The notes: a model not told the origin generated them from the letters alone. A stretch of 64,000 bases of DNA from Flavobacteriaceae bacterium CRH (GCA_001507425.1 LMAJ01000003.1:372001-436000); one strand, 5' to 3'. Positions 42,790-53,754 are shown, numbered from the stretch's first letter. A program made the numbers and translations.

Positions 42790-45700
42790 GTGAAAGTAAG
42801 AGGATTAGTTTGCGTATTTTTTGTGTTTTTTATTTTTCAGGCCTGCGGCAGAAAATCAGATTTCAATTCTGATTTTTCATTATTCAAAGAGTATATAACT
42901 AGTTTTACAGGCGGAATTGTCTCGGCGCAGTCGGACATTCGTGTAGTTTTAGCTTTTGATAAAAAAGAGTGGAAAGTTAATGAGGTTCTGGACAATGACT
43001 TATTTGATATTTCGCCAAGTGTCGACGGAAAAGTAGTTGCGCTTTCAAGCAATACAATCGCATTTATTCCCGAAAAAAAGCTTAAAGCAGGAACTGAATA
43101 TCAGGTTACGCTGCATTTAGATAAACTAATCACACTTCCTAAAAAGACAGAAGACGATAAAGAAGATCTTTCTGATTTTAACTTTACCGTTAAAACCATC
43201 AAACAGGATTTTACAATAAACACACTTGATATTCAATCGCGCAGTAAAGAAATTCAATACCTCAATTGTGTATTAAAAACTGCAGATATTATCGATTTAG
43301 AAACCGCTCAGAAATTGGTTTCGGCTTCTCAAAATGGAAATAAAGTTGTCATCAATTTTGATAAAACACCAAATTCAGGAAAAGAATTTAAATTTATAAT
43401 TGATAATATTCAGCGTTTCGATGCGGCAAGTAATCTTGAAATTGCTTACGATGGAAATGATTTTGATATCGACCAGAAAGGCAAAATGGATTTTCCCATT
43501 ACGGCTATAAACGATTTCAAAATTGTAAAGGTTGAAGTTCCGGATGAAAACAATCAGTCGGTATTGATTAATTTTTCTGAACCCTTAGAAAAAGGTCAGG
43601 ATTTTAAAGGTTTGGTGGCGATAGAAAACACAAATAACCTAAAATTTTCGACTCAGGGAAATATCCTTAAAGTCTATTTTAGCAATCAAAAACCAGTTCA
43701 GGAAGTTGTACATGAAGTAGAAGTAGTTACCGTTGTTGATTCTACAAGCACAGCCGTAGATTCTGCAAGTGTAGCTGTAGATACAGCCGCAGTGGCTGAA
43801 CCAATTGTAGAGGACGTTGTAGTAGAACCGGAACCGGAACAAGCAATAGTTTCAGGTGAATTACTACTGGAAGTTTTTCAGGGAATTGAAAGTCAGTATG
43901 GTCATGAAATGAAGAATAATTATTCGGAAAAAATATCTTTTGACCAGATTAAACCAAACGTTCGCTTTATAAAAAACGGAACGATTTTACCAAGTTCAAG
44001 TAATTTAAAACTGAATTTTGAAACTGTAAACTTAAGTGCTGTTGATGTAAAAGTGTATAAAATTTATAAAAACAACATTTTACAATTTCTGCAGAATAAT
44101 CAGTTAAACGGAACTCAAAATCTAAAACGAGTTTCACAGCCCGTCGCAAAAACAACATTAAATCTAAAAGAAAGCAACCTAATAAATCCAAGTAAATGGA
44201 ACACGTTTGCATTGGATTTATCTAAAATTATAGCACCGGAACCGGGCGCCATTTACAGAGTTGAGTTCTCTTATAAAAAAGCATATTCATTATATAAATG
44301 TGAATCATCTGAAACCGAAACTGAAAGCGAAGAGGAAGAAATAGATGAAAACGACGTAAACTACAGCGGAAACTCGTATGACGATTATTACTACGATGAT
44401 TACGAATGGAGAGAAAGCCAGGATCCGTGTACAGGTTCTTATTATTACAATGCCAAAATCGGAACCAATATTCTGGCTTCAGATTTGGGTGTAATTGCGA
44501 AAAGAGGCGAGAACAAATCTTATTTCTTTGCGGTAAATAATATCCTCACAACAGAACCGGTTTCGAACGCAAGAGTAGATTTATACAGTTTTCAACAACA
44601 AAAACTGACAACAGGAACAACAAGCAGCGAAGGAATTGCGACTTTTCAATTAGATAAATTCGCCTATTTTGCTATTGTAACTTTAGGCGATCAGTCGACT
44701 TACGTAAAACTTGATGACGGAAATTCTCTTTCGGTAAGTAATTTTGATGTATCGGGAGAAACACTTCAAAAAGGATTGAAAGGGTTTATTTATGGAGAAA
44801 GAGGTGTTTGGCGCCCCGGAGATGATTTGTATTTGTCTTTCATTTTAAATGATGCCGCAAATAAACTCCCAAAATCACATCCGATAAAATTCAGATTAAC
44901 AGACCCCAACGGCAAAGTAACCTATCAAACGGTTCAAAAAACAAACGAGTTAAATCATTATGCCTTTACTGTACCGACAGATCAAGATGCGCCAACCGGA
45001 AGTTGGGAAGCAATGGTGAGCGTGGGCGGGGCAAAATATTATAAGAGTATAAAGATCGAAACGATAAAACCAAATCGCTTAAAGATCAGGAATAGTTTTA
45101 AAAACCCAATATTGTCATCGTCACATGCTAATACAGCAAATCTTGAAGTAGCGTGGCTTCATGGTGCCATTGCCAAGAATTTGAATGTAGAAATGCAGGC
45201 AAAATTTTCACAGCAAAGTACCACTTTTAAAAATTATGATAAATATGTTTTTGATGATTTAGTACGTCAGTTTAGTACGGAGGAAATTAATATTTTCTCT
45301 GGAAAATTAGATGCCAACGGAAGAGCCTCGGTAAACATTGACCCTAAATTGCAAGGTCAGGCACCCGGAATGCTAAAAGCCGCTTTTGTAACCAAAGTGT
45401 ACGAAGAAGGCGGAGATTTTAGTATGGATGTTATTTCGACAACGTATTCTCCATATAAAACTTACGTTGGAGTAAAATCGCCGGAGCCAACAAAATATGG
45501 AATGCTGGAAACCAGGACCAATAATAGATTTGATATTGTGACCGTTGATGAAAATGGAAAACCAAAATCGGTTAAAAATCTTGAAGTAAAAGTGTATAAA
45601 GTAGAGTGGCGCTGGTGGTGGGATGCATCGAGTGATAATTTATCTAACTACAATTCATCTGACGCTACAACTTCATACAAAACCTTTAAAGTTAATACAG

Positions 45701-48462
45701 ATTCAAACGGAAGAGGAAGCTTTCAATTTGCTTTAACCGATGAAGAATGGGGACGTTATATGATTCGCGTTTCTGATGAAGTTGGCGGACATGCCACGGC
45801 ATTAACCGTAAATATCGATTGGCCAATATGGTCCGGAAAAACGAGGAATACAGATGCTTCTACAGCTAATATGCTTGTTTTTTCTACCGATAAAAAGAAT
45901 TATGCCGTAGGTGAAAATGCTCAAATATCTTTTCCTTCGAGTGAAGGCGGACGAGCTTTGGTTTCTATAGAAAATGGATCTAAAGTCGTTGAAACACTTT
46001 GGGTTGAAACAAAAAAAGGAGAAACAAAAGTTGACATTCCGATTACGGCGGCGATGGCTCCAAATGTATATTTTAATATTACATTGTTGCAACCTCACGC
46101 ATCAACCAAAAACGATTCGCCAATAAGAATGTACGGAATTGTTCCGATCGAAGTTGTAGATAAAAACACGATTCTTGCTCCTAAAATTGCAATGCCTGAT
46201 GTTTTAAAACCGGAACAGACATTTCCTTTAAAAGTAAGCGAACAATCAGGAAAAGAAATGACCTATACCATTGCAATTGTCGATGAAGGTTTGCTTGATT
46301 TAACACGTTTTAAAACACCAAATGCGTGGGACAGTTTTTATGTACGTGAAGCTTTGGGCGTAAAAACCTGGGACGTTTACGATGATGTAATTGGAGCCTA
46401 TGGCGGAAAAGTAAATCAAATTTTCAGTATTGGTGGAGATCAGGATTTAGGTGGAGGAAAAGCCAAAAAAGCCAATCGATTTAAACCGGTTGTGGTTTTT
46501 CTTGGACCCTTTAAATTAGAAAAAGGACAAACTAAAACACATCAGATAAAATTACCCAAATACATAGGTTCAGTTCGAACAATGGTTGTGGCAGGAGACG
46601 CAACAACAAGCGCTTACGGAAGTGTAGAAAAAGCAACTCCCGTTCGTAGTCCGTTGATGGTATTGGCTTCATTGCCAAGAAAAATTTCTCCATCAGAAAA
46701 AGTAACAATTCCGGTTACGGTTTTTGCAATGAAAAAAAACATCAAAAATGTAACCGTACAAATTAAAACCAGCAACGGATTAAAAGTTGTTGGAAGCGCT
46801 GCGCAAAAAGTAAACTTTACCCAACCAGATGAAAAAATAGTAAATTTTAACCTGGCAGTTGGCAGCGTAACGGGAATAGCCAAAGTTCAAATTATCGCCA
46901 CATCCGGAAATGAAAAGTCGACTTACGATGTTGAGATCGACATGACGAACCCAAATCCGGTAACAAATACTTTTACAGATGTTATTTTAGAGCCAAACAG
47001 TTCTAAAACCATTAGCTGGAAAACATTTGGAGTTTCAGGAAGCAATAAAGCCAAACTCGAAGTTTCGTCGATGCCAACCATCAATCTAAACGGAAGATTG
47101 CAATTTCTGATTCAATATCCGCATGGTTGTGTGGAGCAAACGACTTCCTCCGTATTTCCGCAATTATTCTTAAATGATGTTGCCGATATTGATAATGTAC
47201 GCCTGCAGCTGATTCAAAAAAATGTTATGGCCGGAATTACAAGATTGGGAAGTTTTCAATTGCCAAATGGAGGACTTTCGTACTGGCAGGGGAATTCAAT
47301 TGCAGACGATTGGGGAAGTTCTTATGCCGGACATTTTATGATCGAAGCAGAGAAAAAAGGATATGTTTTGCCAATTAATTTTAAATCGAAATGGCTTTCG
47401 TACCAACAAAAAGAAGCAAAACAATGGCGTTTTGAGCCACGTTACGGGAATGATTTAGCGCAGGCTTACCGATTATATACATTAGCTTTAGCGGGTTCTG
47501 CCGATTTGTCTTCGATGAACAGATTGCGAGAAACAAAAGGAATTTCTAATGAAAGTAAATTACGATTAGCTGCCGCTTATGTTTTGGCCGGACAAAAATC
47601 GGCAAGTCAAAACTTGTTTTTACAAAGTAAAATTGAAGACGAAACAAGCGATTATAATTATTACTATTATGGTTCAAGTGCTCGAAACAGAGCAATGGCT
47701 TTGGAAACAATGTTGTTATTAGGCCAAAAACAAAAAGCATTTGCAATGGCTGTAAAATTAGCTAAAAACATGGCAAGCGATCAATGGATGAGTACACAAA
47801 CAACCGCTTATTGTTTGTATGCAATGTCTAAATTTGCTGCCAACAATGGCGCTAAAGGAATTGATATTCAATTCAGCAAAGATGGAAAATCTGAAATTGT
47901 AAAAACATCAAAAACGGTTGCAGACAGGAATTTGATAGTTAAAACGGGTTCGAACAGCATTACCTTAAAAAATAATAGAAAGAATACGGTTTATGTTCGT
48001 GTATTGAACACAGGAATTTTACCAATTGGTCAGGAAAATGTAGTTCAAAATGATGTTTCGGCTTCGATTGTTTTCAAAAACCGTAAAGGCGGAACGATTA
48101 ATGTTTCGAGAATTACTCAAGGAACGGAGTTTGTTGCTGAGGTAACCGTTAGAAATCAAAGAAATGAACGTGTAGAAAATGTAGCATTGTCGCAAATTCT
48201 TCCATCAGGATTTGAAATTGTAAATACACGTTTTACAGATTATGGAGAAGCAACAAACAACATTGCCGATTATATCGATATCCGCGATGACAGAACTAAT
48301 TTCTATTTTGGACTAAAAGCGAGTGAAACCAAAGTGTTTAGGATTTTGCTGAACGCATCATATTTAGGAACTTATTATTTGCCTGGATTACAATGCGAAG
48401 CCATGTATGATAATACGTTTTTAGCCAGAACTAAAGGGTTTTGGGTTGAGGTTGTGAAATAA
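42790..48462 (+). CDS. Alpha-2-macroglobulin family lipoprotein with thioester motif
   Basis: 1890 residues; a bacterial alpha-2-macroglobulin, thought to trap proteases attacking the cell. The signal peptide ends in the lipobox FQA-C19, so it is a lipoprotein. MG domains precede MG2 (YGERGVWRPGDDLYLSFILND, near 675-695), followed by the A2M domain (VVVFLGPFKLEKGQTKTHQIKLPKY). The thioester motif C1447-V-E-Q1450 lies in PHGCVEQTTSSVFPQ. Two acidic or tyrosine-rich insertions (ETESEEEEIDENDVNYSGNS; SDYNYYYYG) are lineage features. It starts with GTG 42790. Pairing with the PBP1C gene downstream is the classical yfhM-pbpC arrangement, linking protease defence to peptidoglycan repair. Confidence 0.93.
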   Translation: MKVRGLVCVFFVFFIFQACGRKSDFNSDFSLFKEYITSFTGGIVSAQSDIRVVLAFDKKEWKVNEVLDNDLFDISPSVDGKVVALSSNTIAFIPEKKLKAGTEYQVTLHLDKLITLPKKTEDDKEDLSDFNFTVKTIKQDFTINTLDIQSRSKEIQYLNCVLKTADIIDLETAQKLVSASQNGNKVVINFDKTPNSGKEFKFIIDNIQRFDAASNLEIAYDGNDFDIDQKGKMDFPITAINDFKIVKVEVPDENNQSVLINFSEPLEKGQDFKGLVAIENTNNLKFSTQGNILKVYFSNQKPVQEVVHEVEVVTVVDSTSTAVDSASVAVDTAAVAEPIVEDVVVEPEPEQAIVSGELLLEVFQGIESQYGHEMKNNYSEKISFDQIKPNVRFIKNGTILPSSSNLKLNFETVNLSAVDVKVYKIYKNNILQFLQNNQLNGTQNLKRVSQPVAKTTLNLKESNLINPSKWNTFALDLSKIIAPEPGAIYRVEFSYKKAYSLYKCESSETETESEEEEIDENDVNYSGNSYDDYYYDDYEWRESQDPCTGSYYYNAKIGTNILASDLGVIAKRGENKSYFFAVNNILTTEPVSNARVDLYSFQQQKLTTGTTSSEGIATFQLDKFAYFAIVTLGDQSTYVKLDDGNSLSVSNFDVSGETLQKGLKGFIYGERGVWRPGDDLYLSFILNDAANKLPKSHPIKFRLTDPNGKVTYQTVQKTNELNHYAFTVPTDQDAPTGSWEAMVSVGGAKYYKSIKIETIKPNRLKIRNSFKNPILSSSHANTANLEVAWLHGAIAKNLNVEMQAKFSQQSTTFKNYDKYVFDDLVRQFSTEEINIFSGKLDANGRASVNIDPKLQGQAPGMLKAAFVTKVYEEGGDFSMDVISTTYSPYKTYVGVKSPEPTKYGMLETRTNNRFDIVTVDENGKPKSVKNLEVKVYKVEWRWWWDASSDNLSNYNSSDATTSYKTFKVNTDSNGRGSFQFALTDEEWGRYMIRVSDEVGGHATALTVNIDWPIWSGKTRNTDASTANMLVFSTDKKNYAVGENAQISFPSSEGGRALVSIENGSKVVETLWVETKKGETKVDIPITAAMAPNVYFNITLLQPHASTKNDSPIRMYGIVPIEVVDKNTILAPKIAMPDVLKPEQTFPLKVSEQSGKEMTYTIAIVDEGLLDLTRFKTPNAWDSFYVREALGVKTWDVYDDVIGAYGGKVNQIFSIGGDQDLGGGKAKKANRFKPVVVFLGPFKLEKGQTKTHQIKLPKYIGSVRTMVVAGDATTSAYGSVEKATPVRSPLMVLASLPRKISPSEKVTIPVTVFAMKKNIKNVTVQIKTSNGLKVVGSAAQKVNFTQPDEKIVNFNLAVGSVTGIAKVQIIATSGNEKSTYDVEIDMTNPNPVTNTFTDVILEPNSSKTISWKTFGVSGSNKAKLEVSSMPTINLNGRLQFLIQYPHGCVEQTTSSVFPQLFLNDVADIDNVRLQLIQKNVMAGITRLGSFQLPNGGLSYWQGNSIADDWGSSYAGHFMIEAEKKGYVLPINFKSKWLSYQQKEAKQWRFEPRYGNDLAQAYRLYTLALAGSADLSSMNRLRETKGISNESKLRLAAAYVLAGQKSASQNLFLQSKIEDETSDYNYYYYGSSARNRAMALETMLLLGQKQKAFAMAVKLAKNMASDQWMSTQTTAYCLYAMSKFAANNGAKGIDIQFSKDGKSEIVKTSKTVADRNLIVKTGSNSITLKNNRKNTVYVRVLNTGILPIGQENVVQNDVSASIVFKNRKGGTINVSRITQGTEFVAEVTVRNQRNERVENVALSQILPSGFEIVNTRFTDYGEATNNIADYIDIRDDRTNFYFGLKASETKVFRILLNASYLGTYYLPGLQCEAMYDNTFLARTKGFWVEVVK

Positions 48463-48467
48463 AAATA

Positions 48468-48600
48468 TTGCCACAGATTAAAAGGATTTTCTAACATGAT
48501 AAATTAGAATACGCATTAGTGCAAATCGATTTAATCTGTGAAATCTGTGGCAAAAAAACTTTGCAAACTTTGCGAATAACTTTGCATTCTTTGCGGTTAA
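48468..48600. repeat. Inverted repeat TTGCCACAGATT plus ACTTTGC words
   Basis: TTGCCACAGATT (48468-48479) and AATCTGTGGCAA (48542-48553) are perfect complements. Four (A/T)CTTTGC words then follow up to about 48597. This fills the gap between the macroglobulin and PBP1C genes and resembles a common flavobacterial intergenic repeat. Confidence 0.7.
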
Positions 48601-48614
48601 ATTATTAGTAAACT

Positions 48615-50990
48615 TTGAAAAATAAATTAAAAGCGTTCCTTCAACACATTATAAACTGGATCAAGCAGAATAAAATAAAATCAGCAATTGCATTTTCGCT
48701 TTTGCTGATTTATTATTTCGCTTTGCCCCGAACATTATTTCAGGAACCCTATTCTACAGTTATTGAAAGTAAAGAAGGAGAATTATTAGGAGCAAAAATC
48801 GCCCGCGACGGACAATGGCGTTTTCCTGCACAAGACAGTGTTCCCGATAAATTCAGAAAATGTATTGTTTATTTTGAAGACGAATATTTTTATAAACACC
48901 CGGGATTTAATCCAATTGCGATGGTCAATGCGATCAAACAAAACCGAAAGGCCGGAAAAGTGGTTCGGGGCGGAAGCACGTTAACGCAACAAGTAATTCG
49001 GTTATCCCGAAAAGGAAAAGATAGAACTTATTTTGAAAAAGGTATTGAGCTGATTCTCGCCACGCGATTAGAACTAGGATATTCTAAAAACGAAATTTTA
49101 GATTTATACGCTGCTCATGCACCTTTTGGCGGAAATGTTGTTGGACTAGAAATGGCTTCCTGGCGCTATTTCGGATTAAAATCAAATCAATTATCCTGGG
49201 CTGAAACGGCAACTTTAGCGGTTTTACCAAATGCCCCGAGTTTGATCTATCCCGGAAAAAATCAGATTAAATTATTAAACAAACGAAACAGGCTTTTGCT
49301 TAAATTATATGAAGAAAAAATAATCGATCAGCAAACGTATGAACTTTCTATCGATGAACCATTGCCGCAAAAACCGTATAACTTACCACAAATAGCGCCT
49401 CATTTGTTGCAACGTGTGGCTCAAAATCAGGAAGGAACCAGAGTAAAAACAACCGTTGATTTTGCTTTACAAAATAGGGTGAATCAAATTGCAAAATATT
49501 ATTACAATCTATACAAGCAAAATGAAGTTAACAATCTGGCTATTTTAGTAATTGATGTTTCTAATAGAAATGTAATGAGTTATGTTGGAAATTCTCCAAC
49601 AGATAAAGACCATCAAAAAGATGTTGATATTATTGATGCGCCAAGAAGTACCGGAAGTATCTTAAAACCTTTGTTATACGCGGCGATGCTCGACGATGGA
49701 GAGTTATTGCCAAATACTCTGGTTGCTGATGTTCCCACCCAAATTGCAGGTTATACGCCGCAGAATTTTAATTTAACTTTTGATGGCGCTGTGCCGGCTC
49801 ATCGCGCTTTATCTCGTTCCTTAAATATCCCTGCAGTATTGATGTTGCAGGATTTTGGCGTGAACAAATTTTATGAAGAATTGCAAAAGTTTGAATTAAG
49901 GGACATTACTAAATCGCCCGATCATTACGGATTATCGCTTATTCTTGGCGGAGCAGAAAGCAATTTATGGGACTTATGCCGTACGTATGCCAATTTATCT
50001 TCGACAGTAAATTATTTTGATAAAAGCAACGGAAAATACAGAACGAAAGAATTTGCAGAATTAAATTATGAAAATGATTTTGAAGCCGATTTTGGAGACG
50101 AAAGTGATCAGAAAAACATTCTAGGCGCGGGATCTATTTGGCTAACGTATAACGCCATGGAAGAAGTAAACAGGCCGGAAGGCGATGAAGCCTGGAAGTT
50201 TTATGACAGTTCACTAAAAATTGCCTGGAAAACGGGAACCAGTTTTGGGAATCGGGATGCCTGGGCAGTAGGAACAAATTCGAGATATGTGGTAGGGATT
50301 TGGGTTGGAAATGCAACCGGAGAAGGAAGGCCAACCTTAACGGGCGTAACAAGTGCTGCGCCAATTTTGTTTGATGTTTTTAATTTATTACCAAGACAAA
50401 GATGGTTTCAAACACCTTATAAAGATTTAGATGAGGTAGAAGTTTGCAAATTAAGTGGTTATTTAGCCAAAGACGGCTGTCCGAAAATAAAGCAATGGGT
50501 AGCTAAAAAAGGAAAAACAACTGCAATTTGTCCGTATCATAAAACCGTACATTTAGATCAAACAGAGAAATTTCAGGTTAACAGCAGTTGCGAAAATGTA
50601 GAAAATATAATTGTTAAAAACTGGTTTGTTTTGCCTCCGGTTATGGGTTGGTATTATAAAGGTAAACATATAGATTACTTGCCATTACCGCCATTTAGAG
50701 AAAATTGTGAAGGTGCACAAACTGCAGCGATGGATTTTATTTACCCAAAAGCAAACAGCAAAATCTATCTTACTAAAAATTTTAATAGTGAGATTCAGCC
50801 GGTTATTTTTAAAGTTGCCTATTCACAAAGAGAAAAGAAACTGTTTTGGTATGTGGATAATGTGTATAAAGGCGAAACAAAAGTCTTTCATGAAAAACCA
50901 ATTATAATAAGTGCCGGGTTTCATTATATTACTGTAGTTGATGAATTTGGAAATGAAATTAGAAGAAAAGTAGAAATTGTGAGAGAATAA
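48615..50990 (+). CDS. pbpC: Penicillin-binding protein 1C
   Basis: Bifunctional peptidoglycan glycosyltransferase/transpeptidase homolog, 791 residues. A membrane anchor is at about 22-40. The GT51 domain has FEDEYFYKHPGFNP and RGGSTLTQQVIRL. The transpeptidase has S348-ILK351 (the SxxK serine in STGSILKP) and the K539-T-G box (WKTGTSFGNRDAWAVG). A BiPBP_C domain ends the protein (FIYPKANSKIYL onward). It begins with TTG 48615; no ATG gives the anchor. It follows the macroglobulin gene, the typical partner. Confidence 0.92.
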   Translation: MKNKLKAFLQHIINWIKQNKIKSAIAFSLLLIYYFALPRTLFQEPYSTVIESKEGELLGAKIARDGQWRFPAQDSVPDKFRKCIVYFEDEYFYKHPGFNPIAMVNAIKQNRKAGKVVRGGSTLTQQVIRLSRKGKDRTYFEKGIELILATRLELGYSKNEILDLYAAHAPFGGNVVGLEMASWRYFGLKSNQLSWAETATLAVLPNAPSLIYPGKNQIKLLNKRNRLLLKLYEEKIIDQQTYELSIDEPLPQKPYNLPQIAPHLLQRVAQNQEGTRVKTTVDFALQNRVNQIAKYYYNLYKQNEVNNLAILVIDVSNRNVMSYVGNSPTDKDHQKDVDIIDAPRSTGSILKPLLYAAMLDDGELLPNTLVADVPTQIAGYTPQNFNLTFDGAVPAHRALSRSLNIPAVLMLQDFGVNKFYEELQKFELRDITKSPDHYGLSLILGGAESNLWDLCRTYANLSSTVNYFDKSNGKYRTKEFAELNYENDFEADFGDESDQKNILGAGSIWLTYNAMEEVNRPEGDEAWKFYDSSLKIAWKTGTSFGNRDAWAVGTNSRYVVGIWVGNATGEGRPTLTGVTSAAPILFDVFNLLPRQRWFQTPYKDLDEVEVCKLSGYLAKDGCPKIKQWVAKKGKTTAICPYHKTVHLDQTEKFQVNSSCENVENIIVKNWFVLPPVMGWYYKGKHIDYLPLPPFRENCEGAQTAAMDFIYPKANSKIYLTKNFNSEIQPVIFKVAYSQREKKLFWYVDNVYKGETKVFHEKPIIISAGFHYITVVDEFGNEIRRKVEIVRE

Positions 50991-50999
50991 TTTGAATTA

Positions 51000-51794
51000 T
51001 CACATGAATTTAAGTTGAGTGTATGCCTTTTGGTTGGATGATAATCTAAAAGTAGCTCCAAAAGTAAATCCTTTAATTACGGGAATCTCATCTTTTTTAA
51101 ATGGTTGAGAATAACCAAACCCCAAATCTAAAACATTCAATACTGTAATTCCTGCCAAAGCGTAAGCATGTTTATCTGAAACTCCGCTTTTAATAAATAA
51201 GAAATTAGGTGTATTATAAGACAAATGAAGATCTGGTAAACCATAATAGGTATGATTGTAACTGGTTACCCCAAAACCTAATCCTAAAAATAATTTATTC
51301 TTAGTTTCGCAGTCTAAACAAAACTCGAATCCGCCAATAAATTGACTTTTTGTTGCAATTTTATAATCTAAGTATAAAATGGGCCACTTTGGAAATTCAA
51401 ATTTACTTTTGTTATAGGTTTTATATTTGAAATCTTCTGAATCTAAAAGAGTATTATCTTCATTATACCATTTTGCTTTTCCAACCAAATATCTGGCTTG
51501 TTTGTCTGTAGAATAACCTTCAAATTGTAATTTGTTGCTTTTAGTAAAATAATCATTAATCACATATAAAGAATCTAAATCTTTAATTTTATAACCTACA
51601 GCATCTTTAGTTTTTATTTTTATGGGATTAATTCTGTAATAAAGAGCAATTTCTTTGTTGCATTTTTTCCAGTTAGCATCAAAAAAAAGAGTATCATTTT
51701 GAGCTGAGATTATCGATGTAAAGAAAATAAAAGCAATTAAAAGAAAAAACGAAGTATTTTTTAAATGTTGGCAGTGATGTTTTTTTAATGGCAT
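51000..51794 (-). CDS. Hypothetical exported protein, beta-rich
   Basis: 264 residues from ATG 51794; the frame is open three codons further, to a TTG. The signal peptide is around 13-32 (SFFLLIAFIFFTSIISAQ). Residues 35-125 look like the repeated W/Y-rich strands of MORN/YwqK-like flavobacterial proteins (LVGKAKWYNEDNTLLDSEDF). The second half has glycine/aromatic alternation (FLGLGFGVTSYNHTYYG, LDLGFGYSQPF) ending in TQLKFM, suggesting an outer-membrane barrel. I do not recognise a named family. It is convergent with pbpC. Confidence 0.65.
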   Translation of the reverse strand: MPLKKHHCQHLKNTSFFLLIAFIFFTSIISAQNDTLFFDANWKKCNKEIALYYRINPIKIKTKDAVGYKIKDLDSLYVINDYFTKSNKLQFEGYSTDKQARYLVGKAKWYNEDNTLLDSEDFKYKTYNKSKFEFPKWPILYLDYKIATKSQFIGGFEFCLDCETKNKLFLGLGFGVTSYNHTYYGLPDLHLSYNTPNFLFIKSGVSDKHAYALAGITVLNVLDLGFGYSQPFKKDEIPVIKGFTFGATFRLSSNQKAYTQLKFM

Positions 51795-51894
51795 TTTAAT
51801 CAATTTTACTTTAAATTGTCGTGTTCCGCAATTTTATCAAATGTAGTAAATCGCTTTGTTCTATTGGTGTTTATAGCTTTTAATTATAAAGCAT

Positions 51895-51928
51895 AAAAAA
51901 ACCGCCAGTCTTTCGAGAGGCGGTTTTT
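51895..51928 (-). terminator. Terminator after rng
   Basis: AAAAAACCGCC (51895-51905) and GGCGGTTTTT (51919-51928) form a G/C-rich stem ending in a T run on the minus strand, 3 bases after the rng stop. Confidence 0.88.
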
Positions 51929-51930
51929 AT

Positions 51931-53475
51931 TTATTCTGAAATAACATTTCCTTTTTTATCGTAGAAATGGTATTCTAAGTACGTGTAAGCGTCACGAGGT
52001 ATGATTTTCACCCATTTCTTATGTTCAAAAAACCATTTTGAACGTAATGATGGAAAACCTTTACTGAGGTATGCAGCCACAAATGGATGTACATTAAGCA
52101 CAACACTTTTGTGGATTTTTAAAATTCTTTCTAAATCAGAGTTGATTCTGTCAATGATTAAAATTGGCGCTTCAATTTCGCCATGTTCATTGTTCGGATC
52201 TTCTTCTCTGGTTTTAATGTTAACTTCTGGTCTTACGCGTTGTCTGGTAATTTGAACCAAGCCAAATTTACTAGGCGGCAAGATTTTATGCTTTGCTTTA
52301 TCGTCGCTCATTTCTTCTCGCAAGAAGTCGAACAGAACTTTCCTGTTTTCAGGATTAGACATATCGATAAAATCAACAACGATTATTCCGCCCATATCAC
52401 GCAAACGAAGTTGTCTGGCAATTTCAGCGGCAGCAATCATATTTACTTCCATGGCGGTATCTTCCTGATTAGTCGCCTTATTAGAACGGTTTCCGCTGTT
52501 TACGTCAATAACGTGAAGAGCTTCAGTGTGTTCAATAATAAGATATGCGCCTTTGCTCATCGAAACCGTTCTTCCAAATGAAGTTTTGATTTGTCTCTCT
52601 ATATTGTATTTCTCGAAAATTGGAGTGTCATTTGATTGATAAAACTTAACAATCGATTGTTTTGAAGGTGCAATTTCTTGCAGATATTCCTTCGTTTGGT
52701 GGAACAACTCTTCATCATCTATTTGAATACCACTAAAGGTATCGTTGAATACATCTCTAAGTATTGAGGAAGCTCTGTTAAGTTCTCCTAATACTTTTGA
52801 TGGATGATGAGCAGTTGGTAATTTTTTACACATTGCAGTCCATCTGCCAAGCAGGTTCTGCAAATCTTTTTCTAATTCGGCTACGTTTTTGCCTTCGGCT
52901 ACTGTGCGAACAATAACACCAAATCCTTTAGGTTTGATCGATAGAACAAGTTTTTTTAGACGATCCTTTTCCTTTTTGTCTTCTATTTTTTGAGAAATAG
53001 AAACGCGGTCAGAAAACGGAACGAGAACAATAAATCTTCCTGCCAGTGAAAGCTCAGCGCTTATCCTTGGACCTTTGGTAGATATAGGTTCTTTTACAAC
53101 TTGAACTAAAACAGATTGATTGGCACTTAAAATATCAGTAATGATGCCATCTTTGTCAATCTCTTTTTCAAACTGAAAGGTTTTTAGGGAGAAATCTTTT
53201 ATTTTACCTGCGCTTACAAGTTTTATGAATTTCAGTTGAGAAGCTAAGTTAGGCCCTAAATCATGATAATGTAAAAAGGCATCTTTTTCGAAACCTACAT
53301 TTACAAAAGCAGCATTAAGTCCGGCAACTGGTTTTCGTATTTTGGCAATAAAAATATCACCAACCTGAAAGTTGCTTTTCTCTTCTTCTTTGTGTAATTC
53401 AATTAGTTTTCCATCTTTTAATAAGGCAAAATCTACGGCTTCAGAACTAGATCTAATGATTAATTCTTTATTCAC
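51931..53475 (-). CDS. rng: Ribonuclease G (RNase E/G family)
   Basis: Endoribonuclease for rRNA and mRNA processing. 514 residues, the length of RNase G rather than RNase E. An S1-like domain lies at about 35-125 (VGDIFIAKIRKPVAGLNAAFVNVGFEKDAFLHYHDLG). The catalytic core has HVIDVNSGNR and GGIIVVDFIDM, which carry the metal-binding aspartates. It lacks an RNase E-like C-terminal scaffold. It starts with GTG at 53475. It is followed by a terminator and probably monocistronic. Confidence 0.92.
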   Translation of the reverse strand: MNKELIIRSSSEAVDFALLKDGKLIELHKEEEKSNFQVGDIFIAKIRKPVAGLNAAFVNVGFEKDAFLHYHDLGPNLASQLKFIKLVSAGKIKDFSLKTFQFEKEIDKDGIITDILSANQSVLVQVVKEPISTKGPRISAELSLAGRFIVLVPFSDRVSISQKIEDKKEKDRLKKLVLSIKPKGFGVIVRTVAEGKNVAELEKDLQNLLGRWTAMCKKLPTAHHPSKVLGELNRASSILRDVFNDTFSGIQIDDEELFHQTKEYLQEIAPSKQSIVKFYQSNDTPIFEKYNIERQIKTSFGRTVSMSKGAYLIIEHTEALHVIDVNSGNRSNKATNQEDTAMEVNMIAAAEIARQLRLRDMGGIIVVDFIDMSNPENRKVLFDFLREEMSDDKAKHKILPPSKFGLVQITRQRVRPEVNIKTREEDPNNEHGEIEAPILIIDRINSDLERILKIHKSVVLNVHPFVAAYLSKGFPSLRSKWFFEHKKWVKIIPRDAYTYLEYHFYDKKGNVISE

Positions 53476-53537
53476 ACTGTAAATTTTTATCTGTTTTTTC
53501 AGAAAATAGAATATAGAGAGAAGAGTATAGACTTTTA

Positions 53538-53720
53538 AAAATCTAAAATCTAAAATCTAAGATCTAAAATCTTATCTACAGATGGATTAAACAATATTTT
53601 AACAGGTATTGAACCCGGGAGGGAAAGTTAAAATCTCAAATTTTTAAATTCCAAATTCCAATTGAAATCGATTTTGACTTCTTAATTTTTGGATTTTGGA
53701 TTTTATTTTTTGGAATTTTT
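53538..53720. repeat. Low-complexity AATCTAAA and AATTCCAAA repeats
   Basis: Tandem nine-base ATCTAAAAT-like words (53540-53572) and later TTCCAAATTCCAATTG / TTGGATTTTGGATTTT words fill the space upstream of rng. Related short words occur at 5532-5562, 6317-6370 and 32990-33020. No gene is seen in 53476-53754. Confidence 0.6.
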
Positions 53721-53754
53721 GAAATTTCCCAAATTTCAATGAACGTTTAAAAAG